Part shown: positions 55,101 to 64,000 of the stretch, in pieces
Layout of the letters: every line of letters begins with the position of its first letter
Position numbering within the stretch: the stretch's first letter is position 1
Assembly: GCA_037176725.1 (NCBI GenBank)
Contig: JAZBRS010000020.1
Span: 95,622,501 to 95,686,500 of the forward strand
Length of the DNA: 64,000 nt
DNA from: Posidonia oceanica
Taxonomy: Eukaryota > Streptophyta > Magnoliopsida > Alismatales > Posidoniaceae
Direction of reading: 5' to 3'
Notes under the pieces: model-generated
Databases searched by the model: none
Told to the model about the DNA's origin: nothing
What the model saw: only the letters and a program-made list of their open reading frames with translations
Program-made: the position numbers and the translations under genes

Positions 55101-55765
55101 AGGGCTACCACCATGGTTTTATACTGATTGGGGGGGGGGGGGGGGGGGGGGGGCGTTAAGGACCACTGGATTGCAGAGGGATGGCCAGCCAAGATGGGTG
55201 TGTGTGGTGAGGCAATGGGCTTAGGATTTTTTTGGTTTTTTAGTGGAATTAGGGTTTTGGGTTTGAATGCATGGGTTTAGGGTTTTTTTGGTTTTTTCTT
55301 GAATGGCACTTGGGTCTTTTTGGTTTGAATGCATGGGTTTAGAGTTTTAGGGTTTAAGGTTTGCATGAGATGTGACCTAGGGTTTCTAGGGTTTTGGTTG
55401 TAGGGTTTAACTAGGATTAAGGTTTAGGACTGGTTGTAAAAATGGGTGTGAAATGGGATTAGTGTTTAGTGTTTAGGGTTTAGGTTGTGGTTGTGGGTTT
55501 GAATGGGATGTGACCTAGGGTTTCTAGGATTTTGGTTGTAGGGTTTAACTAGGATTAGGGTTTAGGACTAGTTGTGGGTTTAGGGTTTGGGAATGGTTGT
55601 AAAAATCGGATATGAAATGGGATTAGGGTTTAGGTTGTGGTTGTGGGTTTGAATGGGATGTGACCTAGGGTTTCTAGGATTTTGGTTGTACGATTTAACT
55701 GAGATTAGGATTTGAGTCCACCAGAGAAGAGCCATTAATCCTGGAGTCAAAATGGGGTGTCTACA
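52174..55765 (-). mobile_element. 5' LTR of F (3,592 bp)
   Basis: Starts TGTAGACACCCCATTTTG at 55765 and ends AGATCGCTACA at 52174. Compared with the 3' LTR it has about four more units in the 39-bp array (52860-53262), a 48-bp tandem duplication (53749-53845), a GC-rich segment at 54437-54680 where the 3' LTR has AT-rich repeats (40250-40569), and a longer C run at the TATA box. Donors CAG|GTAAC (54697) and AAG|GTAAGT (53304) are intact here. Confidence 0.9.
55117..55153 (-). promoter_or_regulatory. TATA box with 24-base poly-C run, F 5' LTR
   Basis: The minus strand has 24 C (55153-55130), AATC, then AGTATAAAACC. Confidence 0.72.
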
Positions 55766-55770
55766 ATGTG
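55766..55770. repeat. Target-site duplication of F, right
   Basis: ATGTG. Confidence 0.9.
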
Positions 55771-56709
55771 CAGACAGGACAAACTTGAGGTTACCCTAGT
55801 TGCTCAGTTCCTTTTCTATTTGGGATACAATTTTCTTCCCTTCGTTAGGGCTTAGTCTTTGGTTCTTTCTAGAGTTTAGCATGCTAATTAAGGGTGTACT
55901 TCTAGAGTACATGTAACTTCCACGGATCTAAACATTTTTCTAGGTTGTCACAACCAGTTGGTGGACCTTCCCTGGGTGTTACAGTCTCTGATTAAAAATC
56001 CTAGATAATATTTTAGTAAGTCTGCTTGACACTCTAAGTTGTCGAGTGTAACTTGCACTCATCAATCATTATTTTGATTTTATTCTTATTTATTATTTAG
56101 CATAGCATTAGATAAAAATAAAGGAATAAAAGAAAAGGGAAACTAAATGTCTTATTCACATATTTTACAATAAATAAACACTGCCCCTAGTCAGGTTCAG
56201 TGGAATTTCGTACTCCCCTTTCCAAATGAGGGGACTTACCTGAGGGGTGACCGCAGAAGTCTGCCTCTGGCGTCTAGCTATCAGATATTTGAGGCGTATC
56301 TTCTCGTTTTTCCTTCGGTTTGTGCCCAGTCCTTGCTTTATCCGGGTCAGAGTCGGACTCATCTTGACCCGCCTCAGGCAGCGTGCCCCTGGTAGCTTTG
56401 TCCTTTCTAATATGTGCATGTCTACCGAAGCTTCTCAGAATGAAACCACTGATATCTCTATTGGGCTCAGCATTAACCTCTCCCTGGCGGTTGTGTTCAT
56501 GACTGCCCCTAGTGTACCCACTTTGCTCTGTAGGATCCGGTGGCATGGGAGGAAGACTGATCACTGCCCAAGCTGCTTGCAGGTTCTGGCAAAATGAATG
56601 AACCGAGTGCAGCCTCTGCTTCATACTAGTCTAAATCCGCATACTCATCGTACACAGGTGACTGGTCTTCTTGGATCCGGTCTTGGAACATCTGAGAGTC
56701 CGGCCCTTC
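55771..56709 (-). pseudogene. Element G region after protease, with donor-like site
   Basis: 56700-56620 encodes an acidic linker (EEGPDSQMFQDRIQEDQSPV and VYDEYADL) that in Tat elements leads to RT. Stops then accumulate. CCCCTCAG|GTAAGTCCCC on the minus strand (GT at about 56231) is a strong donor. Ogre elements are known to carry an intron near this point. No RT follows in G before its 3' UTR. Confidence 0.45.
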
Positions 56710-57464
56710 TTCGTACTAGTGGTCATAATCGGACCATCCGTCTGGTGGTTCTTCATCGTGTGACTTTGGTAGTCTGTTATTGCGTGGCTTTGGAGGAATG
56801 GGTTCCCAGTCAACCCCTATATCTATCCAATGGCTAGCCTGGATGATAATCGCTTCCCCTTCATATTTAAATTTAAGCAGTTGGTGTACAGGGGATGCCA
56901 CATCACCAATTTCGGCCAGCCAGGACCTTCCCAAGATTAGTGGTTCTACCAACTCCTCCTCCATTACTATAATCATGGTGGTGCTCGTGAGGGGGCCTAT
57001 AGTAATGTCCACCTTGATGGTCCCCATCGCTTCTCTTTGACTCTTGTCGTAGGCTGCGCAGGCAAAGCGATGTTTGGTGATCTCATCTTCTTTAATGTCG
57101 AGACCATCAAGAGTGGATAAGGAGCAGATACTTCAGCAGGTGCTAGTATCAACCAGTACTCCTGGGAGTGGGCAATCATTGACGTCGACAGAGATAATTA
57201 ATGGGCGCGGATGCTCTTCTAAAGTTGGCAGTTCCTCATCTCTGAAGACTATATTTCTTAGCTCATACCCTGCATTGATTTCCCCAACTGGCTCAAGCTA
57301 TCCGTTCATGGGGAGGCAGTCAGAGGAGTCAGAAAAAGTGAGCTCACTGATTCCCTCGTCGTCGCCTTCAGTCTCCCATCCTAGAGTATCTTCCCCTGCT
57401 TCTGGTATAGGCATTGTTGGCGCATCTGGCTCTCTTCTTTATCTTTGACCGACGGCTCTAGGTC
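56710..57464 (-). pseudogene. Protease region of element G
   Basis: The minus strand gives IISVDVNDCPLPGVLVDTST, where DTS replaces the retropepsin DTG/DSG (about 57142-57153). A TGA follows two codons later. Then come LDGLDIKEDEITKHRFACAA, GTIKVDITIGPLTSTTMII, EELVEPLILGRSWLAEIGDV and LLKFKYEGEAIII, which is the flap-to-ILGR-W pattern of Ty3/gypsy proteases. Upstream (57464-57330) is the gag-protease linker. Retropepsin would cut the gag-pol polyprotein. The stop and changed motif make this copy inactive. Confidence 0.75.
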
Positions 57465-57469
57465 GAGGT
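57465..57469. repeat. Target-site duplication of B2, left
   Basis: GAGGT, repeated at 58816-58820. Confidence 0.85.
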
Positions 57470-58815
57470 TGTAGATATCCCGTTTTGGCACTCCCCTCAT
57501 CATCATGAAACTTCTATGCACCATATCATGTTCAGTTCACCTCTCAAGGCTTATCTCTCAAATCAAGTGTTCTCATTCGGGCCAATTACATATCTGGGGT
57601 GTTGAACGTGCAGTTCTGGGTGTTCAACGTTAGATGCTTGAAACACAGCATTCTACATTGAACACTGGATATCAAGCATTCTACGTTGAAAGCCAAATTA
57701 TTTTCCACTCCTGGAAGCCCGTTGATCAAGTGAGCGGCCAAATCTTGATTTAATTAGCATTTATCTGCCCTTAATTGCTAATTATTCCTTCAAATCCACA
57801 GTTGTACCTCAAATGGTCGTTGAACGCTGGGTTTCCAACGTTCAACGTAGAACGCTGGGTTCCTAGCATTCTACGGCGACAATTTGCTGGACCAACTTTC
57901 CTTTTTTGGCTAAATTTGAAATCCAGTTCTTTGCCTTATTTGGAGTTTGTTGACCAGTCAAATCAATTAAAACTGGCTTAATCTTTGCCAATCAACAATT
58001 ATTGAGGAATATTCTTTATCCTTAGCAGCTAGAGCACGGGTGGCTGTTGAACGCTAGGTTTCCAACGTTCAACACTTCTATTTTGGAAACTTTTGCTGAG
58101 TTGACCCTTTGACTCATAATTGTTCCTCCCTTGCTTCTATAAAAAAAGGGATACCCCCAGCCTTGAAGGGGACTAGAAAATTGGAGGAAGAGAGGAATTT
58201 GGAGGGATTTTTGGAATTGAAAGAAGGGGAAAATTGAAGAAAAAATGAAGAAATTGCTAAGTAGAGAGAGAAATTTGAGAGAAAGAGAGAGCCAAAGAGC
58301 TTGCCTTCTTCTTTCTCCAACCACGTCACATCAACATATCACATTTCTTAGATTAAAAGGGATTTTCATTTTTTAGTATTTTTGCATATCACATGCCATT
58401 TTACTTATTGTTGTAGTTAGGCGTACTCATATTTAGTTGCAACCGGGGGGATAAAACCCCTCAGGTAAGTATTTTTCTCACCAGTTTATGTTGGTTTTTA
58501 GTTTTATTTTGGGATAATTTACTACACCATATTAATCCGCATCTCTAACACTATTTTGCAAGGAAAAGAAGAAGAAGAAGAAGCTCACCAAGCATGGACA
58601 CCCTTGGGCAATACTGGCGTTGTCCCAAGGTAGCTGAACCCACATTGATCAATCTCCCCAAGGCATCTCTAGGGCCGGCGAAAGCAAAACCTGGAGTGGC
58701 GATCACATCGACTTCATCACCCATGGAGTGGCGAGGTCGAATACAAACAAAAGGGGACGTCGAGAAAGCAACAAACAAGAAAGTCTCTTCTCCTCTCAAA
58801 ACCCCAATATCCATA
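57470..58815 (+). mobile_element. Solo LTR B2 (1,346 bp, family B)
   Basis: Starts TGTAGATATCCCGTTTTGGC and ends CCCCAATATCCATA, flanked by GAGGT on both sides. Removing it restores the minus-strand gag/linker reading (…VNIQHVQADL joined to DLEPSVKDKEESQ) in one frame, which confirms both edges. It has a TATA box at 58138, donor CTCAG|GTAAGT at 58465 and acceptor-like TTTTGCAAG at 58562, so a ~100-base intron could lie inside the LTR. No internal region or second LTR. Confidence 0.87.
58138..58145 (+). promoter_or_regulatory. TATA box of LTR B2
   Basis: CTTGCTTCTATAAAAAAAGG, in the same context as B1. Confidence 0.72.
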
Positions 58816-59075
58816 GAGGTCCGCTTGTACATGCTGAATATTTACCAATTCAGATCGAGCCGCTGATAAAATGCTTTCTGCCTCTGCATGAGCCACCACA
58901 TGGTTGGGCAAGGAATCTTGATGTATTTGCATTTCTTGTTGTCCCCCTTTTAGCCTTGCTTTAAGCTCAGCCCACATAATCTCCCCTCAGTCATTTAGGT
59001 TATAGATTTTATCCTTGACCGTGAAGCATTCCTCCAGTGTATGCCCATTCTTTTGATGGTATGGGCAGTACTTGG
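58816..59075 (-). pseudogene. gag: gag tail of element G
   Basis: The minus strand from 59075 reads YCPYHQKNGHTLEECFTVKD, a C-x2-H-x4-GH-T-x2-C tail of Tat gag, followed by KIYNLND and a TGA. The same frame then gives MWAELKARLKGGQQEMQIHQ and SILSAARSELVNIQHVQADL up to the B2 insertion. LTR A2 cuts off everything upstream. Confidence 0.75.
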
Positions 59076-59689
59076 TGTAGCGATCCCGATCGGAACCAGA
59101 CTCGCTATATATAGCGGCGATTGAGATCCGAGGAAGAGGCTCAACTCGAAAACACTTGAAATCGAGGAGAAAAAGGAAAGATAAGACAAATCAGAGTCGC
59201 CACCACGTCTATTAACGGAAGACAAGGAAAACCAGGGTAATGCGTGAATTAACGCGCAAAACCGAGCAATAAATGCAAAGCAAAGCAATGCAAAGGAAAA
59301 CAAATGCAAACAAATGCAAATGAGATGACTCTAGCCTAGGATAAGGGCAGTACGGTCATTGCGGGCCAGAAGACAGGGTAAGGACTCCTGTTACGTGCGG
59401 AGAAGGTGTTAGGCACCCCCGACACGCCCGAGAATCGGTCTTTCTAGGCTTACGCTCGCATACGCAAGGAAATGCAGGATTGAATGCCTATGTGCCTATA
59501 AATGCCTGAATGAATGCTCAAGGTGTGCTCTAAGTGGGAAGAAACAAAGCAAGGAAGTAAACGTGCTCTCTAAACGCTCAGCTACGCTGTCTGTGTTCCG
59601 AACAAGGCGAAAACCTAGCTCGTGAGAACTCCAGGCAGTAAGCATCACAGCCCTATATGCAAATGCAGGCGAGAAAGCAAAACGACGGG

Positions 59690-59930
59690 GAAACCATGCA
59701 ATGCAGTCGGCATGCAAGGGAAAACGGCGCAAAACACGCAAAACGAGGCGAGAAAACAGAAAGGCACGCAAAACGGAGCGAAAGAATAAAACCGTTACGC
59801 AAAACGAGCGAGAAAGCAAGGCAGCGCGCAAAACAAGGCAGGAAAACAGGAGGGCACGCAAAGCGGTGCCAAAACGAGGGCGGGCACGCGAAACGGTGCC
59901 AAGATAACGAAACAAAAACCTCGGAAAAGT
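59690..59930. repeat. Short tandem repeats in LTR A2
   Basis: GGCACGCAAAACG-type units, about seven, matching arrays in the A1 and F LTRs. The reading frames across them are not genes. Confidence 0.7.
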
Positions 59931-61646
59931 CATGCGAATGCAAGAATGCAGAGAAAGATCAGAAGAGGCCAAAGGGGAGACAAAACAACGTGTGTGTAAG
60001 AACAGACGTCGTTTAGGGCCACTCAGAGTAGGTGTGAAGACCTACGGAGGGGAGAGTGTGCAAACGGAGGGATTACCACCTCTTTGCGACTGTTTCCCAC
60101 TAAACTGTTCCACGGTGTGTCTCGCATGCTGCCCAAAGCTCGCGATGCGATCGGATCGTGGAAAAGGGGAAAAAAGTCACATTAAGTGGCAAATCCAGGG
60201 AAAACACAACACAAAACACACGGAGAAATGCGAAGCGAGGATTCGAGGATACAAGCAGAAAGGGGAAGCCTTATTCTACATGCTCAAAGAGTCAGAAAGC
60301 GAAAACAAGAAAAACTATGCAAATGGCATGCAAATGAATGCAATGCAGGGGTTCAGGAGGACATACCTGGAGATCCGGGGGCCTGATCTGAGATCTGTCT
60401 AGTCCATGCTGAAGAGCGCTTCGCTGCGGTCGCCTGGGCAGCTTACTTGAGAAGATCCAACGGCCGGATTGGAAGATATCGCAGCTTCAAGGCCGAAGGG
60501 CCAGAATAGGGGAGAAGAACAGATCTAGGTGTTCAGGAGGTCCTAGGGATGTGCAAAAAGGTCCTCCCAAGTGAAAGGGAGCTAAAAGTGCTTGGTGTGT
60601 GCAAGAAGATGCTAGAATGCAAGACTAAATGAATGCAGGATGCATGCAAAAGCAAGAAAAGGCAAAGAGAAGAAACTGGGAAAAACCAGGATTTCAGAAG
60701 GCATTTTGGAAAAGAAAGGGGCTAAAAATGCAAATTTTCCGGAAAATAGGGGTCTACAAGAGAGGGTTTTGAAAACAGGGGAGGGCAGGGCTTCATTTTG
60801 TAAAAAACTAGGCTCAGAAAGCTGCTTTGAAAAGAAGGTATGCTTTAGAAGAAGTTTTGAAAGCAGAGAGGGATCAGAAAGCAATTTTGGTAAAACTGGG
60901 GTCTAAAATGCAAATTTTCCAGAAAACAAGGTTCTGGGGAGTCTGGGAATGCTAGTGGAGGGTCTGCATGCAATTTGGTAGGCATAGGAGCTAGGATGCA
61001 ACCTAGGGGCAAAATGGTCTTTTCACATGACTTTTGAAAGATGCAAGGACCTATGTGTAATTTTGAAATCATGCAGGGGCTAAAAATGCAATTTTGTATG
61101 GAAAACATGCTCTGAAAAAATAGATAATAGGACCACAGTGCAATTTTTAAAAAGAGCAGGGTCAAAAATGCAATGCAGTATGCTAAAAATGCATGCATGA
61201 GCTACTGTCCATTTAAAATGGACCTAAATGCAAATATGCAAAAACAGAGGGTAAAATATGCAATGCAGTATGCAAAAATCATAAATGAAACCTAGGTTGC
61301 TACAGTGCATGGGCTTTAGTGCAAAATCAGAAAAATGCAGGGACTTAGAATGCAATGCAGTATGGTAAAATATATGCAAATAAATGCACTGATTATGAGC
61401 AGGACTTACATGCAAAAAACGAAAACAGAGGGGCTAAAATGCAAAATATTATAACAGCACAGCACAGTAAATGGACCAGATTGCAAATACTGAAAAACAT
61501 AAATAAAAACAGCAATTTAACATAGTATTTAATTAGAAACTAAGCAAAAATAAATGGCAGAAGGACTAAAGTGCAAAAATTGAAAAACTTAAACTAAACA
61601 TGCAATATTTACATCTAAACTATACTGAAGAAAAAAAATAAATGAA

Positions 61647-61677
61647 CAGTGCTGATCGTCGACGGCGAAGAGCACTG
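61647..61677. repeat. Hairpin in LTR A2
   Basis: CAGTGCT and AGCACTG arms enclose a CGTCGACG palindrome. Confidence 0.65.
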
Positions 61678-64000
61678 TAGCACAAAGCTTCCATAGCTCG
61701 TGGCCGTCGACAGGGGAGGCTGAGGATGCACGGGACTGGCGGAGGGTGACGTCGGCGATCGTGCGGGGCTCTGGGAACGGTCTGGAGCTCGCCCTGTTGG
61801 TCGGAGTGTCCGGAGGAAGAGCAGCCGGCGCCGGAGAAGGAGAACTGTCCGGCGAGTCGAGGACGGAGCAGGAGGACTGGAAAACCTATTCTAAAGGCTG
61901 GGGAAGCAAGAGAAGAAGAAAAGGAAGCTAAGGGAAGCAATGGTTACCTTTTTCCGCGCCTGAGTCGTTCCCCCGACGTCAGTGGTTCCAGAGGTCGCCG
62001 GTGGAGGCCGTCCGGTCGCTGCGGACGTCGCCGGCTGCTCGCGAAGGTTGGAATCGCTTCAGAACGTCCCTCCGGTGCTTCCCGATCGACCGGACTGAAG
62101 CTCTACAGCCCAGGTGAGGTTTCGGCTCTTTTGGGTTCAGAGGATGCTGCCGGAGGTCGGGGGAGGTGTCTGCTGCTCGTCGGCTTGGATGGAGCCCTCC
62201 GGGAGGTTGCTGGAAGTTCGGCGAGTGAGGTTGAATGCTCGGAGAGGGTTTCTGGAAGGTGTGGAGTGGTCTTGGAGCTAGGTCGGTTTTCCGGGCTGAA
62301 GATGGTGCAGGTGTTTGTAGTAGAATTCTTGGTCTGTGGTGAACAGTTGGGTTCAAGGCCGGAGGCTTTGGAAAGGAGATGGCTTGGGGATTATCTGGGT
62401 GGATTTTGGGAGGCAATGGTGGACTGGAGTGGAGGGAATTACAAAGGGAGTTAGGTCGGGTTGCAGTTGGCTTCAGGTGGTGTTTCAGAGCGATTTAGGT
62501 GGTGGAATGGCTGGGGAATGATGCTGGGAGATGGCTGGGTTTTGGGTGAACTTTGGGGGAGGAATTGGGAGAAGGATGAAGGCTTGGACGGGGCTGGTTT
62601 GCTGGGAAAGAAAGAGGAAGTTTTGCTGAATTCAGAGGAAGAAAATGGAGGAGGTTCTGCTGGGGGGATTGGGCTCTGATGAGGGCTTCTCTCCGGGATG
62701 TCGAAGACTCACAAACACTCTCTTCTCCTCTCTCTTTTCTCTGGAATTGAAAGAAATGCAGAGGAGAAGGAAGGTCGCACAGGTGGGAAGAAGGTGGAAT
62801 TGCTCTCTGGTTTGCTCTCCACTCTCTGGTTTGCTGGTGGTCTCTCGTTGCTTGCTTGTTCACTGATGGTTTCTGATGGAGTTGAAGGAATGGACGGGAG
62901 GCTTTTTATTCGGAGGAGGCCGGCTGCTGGCGCGCTGGAAATTTTTGAAATCCACCGGCGGCCACTGCAGTAGAGAAGACTGGTGTCGGCCGACTCCGGA
63001 AAAACCGCTGAGACGAGGGAGAGGCGGCGAGCTGCTGTAGACGATAAGATGGAGGCTTGAATTTGAATGGATGGAGGGAAGGCTGTTGCAGCGAGCTCAC
63101 GGGAGAATCGGTGGAAAGAAAAAAAACACAGAGGAAGGCTGAGGAAGAAGAAGGGTGGAGATGGCGGGCCGGACTGCTGCGGGCCGAAAGAAAAAGGAGG
63201 AGAAATAAAAGAAAAAAAGAAACGGGCTGGATTGAGCCTAGTAAGGAAAAGTAAGAAAGAAAGAAGGGAAATAAGAAAGAAAGAGGGGGTAGAATGGGGA
63301 AATAAAATAGGTAAAAATAAACTAAAGATAAATAAATATGCCAGAAGGATTGTGCTGTAGATTAGGATTTTAATTAAGATTTTTAATGGTCATTTTGAGT
63401 TGATTAATGTGTTTTAGGCTTGATTAGGGTTTTAGGGTTTTGGTTTTGCTTTTAATTGGTTTTCACTTGATTAAATGTTTGTTAAACCCTTTTTAAATTA
63501 TTTTAAAAATTGTGTTTCCCTTGTTGGGCATTTAGGATACTGATTAGGATTTTTTAGGATTTATTTCGTATTAATTAGGGTTGGTTTTAAGTTCTTAAGT
63601 TTTAGTCTTTTTAGGGTTTTTTTTCTCTTAAGTTTTTCAAGTTATGTTTGGATTTTTATTTATTGATTTTTCTTGAAGTTTTTAGTTGGATTTTTCTGGT
63701 TTGATAGGGTGTTTTTTAAGTCTTTCAGATGTGTTTTTCTTTTCTTTTTTAATTAAGTTTTTAACTTGTTTTTCTTATGTTTATTAGGTTAAGTCTTTTG
63801 CCTTCTTTAATTACTTGTTTTAGTATTTGATTTTTTTTTAATTCTTCTTTTTGGGTTTGTTTTTTAATTCTTCTGATGGGTTTTTACCTTTGGTGGGTTT
63901 TGATTTTATTTTAGCTTTTTCCTTGATTTTTCAGTGTTTCCTTTTGATTTGTTTTGCATTTTTTAGTTTGCATGCTTGGTTTTCTTTTTTAGCTTGCTTA

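Larger units (their letters stand above)
38142..55765 (-). mobile_element. Complete 17.6-kb gag-only LTR element F, inserted in G
   Basis: On the minus strand: 5' LTR (55765-52174), PBS (52172-52155), leader, gag (51099-48568), spacer, hairpin array (about 46610-43140), short repeats, polypurine tract, 3' LTR (41635-38142), and ATGTG on both sides. The internal 10.5 kb has no trace of protease, RT, RNase H or integrase, so it is non-autonomous. The LTRs differ by array copy number, a duplication and one replaced segment. In the stretch 39301-39525 versus 53442-53665 I counted about 13 differences, so the insertion is not recent. I consider the boundaries secure. Confidence 0.92.
59076..64000 (-). 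mobile_element. LTR A2, at least 4.9 kb, start outside the window
   Basis: The minus strand ends CGATCGGGATCGCTACA at 59076, directly beside gag of G; the adjacent 5 bp CTTGG may be the target duplication. Because no PBS follows, it is a 3' LTR or solo LTR. It matches A1 in inverse order: internal TGGCGACTC (59194-59202), U5 core (59360-59660), short tandem repeats (59690-59930), exon-like block with CAG|GTATGT (60365), AT-rich repeats (60540-61600), hairpin (61647-61677), donor AAG|GTAACC (61946), GC-rich part (61980-63200) and T-rich U3 (63360-64000). Confidence 0.82.

Noticed and set aside
54506..55102. 198-codon ORF rich in Gly, Arg, Val on the + strand
   Set aside because: It runs antisense through the F 5' LTR promoter region, and the equivalent frame is not preserved in the 3' LTR.

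Overview
This is plant nuclear DNA made almost entirely of nested, decayed LTR retrotransposons of the Ty3/gypsy Tat/Ogre type. I see no convincing host gene, tRNA or rRNA gene. The evidence is: RT, RNase H, a second RNase H and integrase in the Tat order; primer-binding sites matching the 3' end of plant tRNA-Arg(ACG); gag tails of the C-x2-H-x4-G-[HR] type; LTR starts TGTAGACACCCC or TGTAGATATCC; polypurine tracts GGGAGGGGCATC or AAGGAGGGGCAATC; and long tandem arrays between the coding part and the 3' LTR. The plant species cannot be named from this. Element names below (A1, A2, B1, B2, C, D, E, F, G, H, S) are mine.

Layout. 1-9449 (+): 3' part of element A1, with a DUF7745-like ORF, a 3' UTR with a 29-bp hairpin minisatellite, a polypurine tract and a 6.2-kb LTR. 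9450-13991 (+): four tandem arrays, a polypurine tract and the LTR of element B1. 14050-16757 and 24571-27670 (-): element C (gag remnant, leader, PBS, 5' LTR), split by the complete gag-only element D (16763-24565, +, target duplication CATAC). 27676-31759 (-): pol of element H, interrupted in its integrase by C. 31760-59075 (-): element G, whose 3' LTR is E (31760-33543). G carries three complete insertions: solo LTR S (33607-36168, CCCAT), the 17.6-kb gag-only element F (38142-55765, ATGTG) and solo LTR B2 (57470-58815, GAGGT). Its gag is also cut by LTR A2 (59076 to the window end). Four of the insertions show both 5-bp target duplications, so the nesting order can be read directly.

How the parts relate. 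H (and the gag-protease part of G) represent the autonomous type. D and F keep LTRs, PBS and gag but have no protease, RT or integrase, so they look like non-autonomous gag carriers (the TR-GAG class) that would need enzymes supplied in trans. The A, C, D, F and S LTRs are one superfamily: same ends, same U5 core, conserved splice-donor-like sites, and an internal copy of the PBS motif about 120-180 bp before the LTR end.

Most striking signal. The 3' UTR arrays of different elements have unrelated sequences, yet most are made of short hairpin-forming units. In F the two alternating subunits of a 122-bp repeat differ by compensatory changes that preserve both hairpins. A1 and F share the conserved flanks of this region but carry different arrays, so the hairpin array behaves like an exchangeable cassette.
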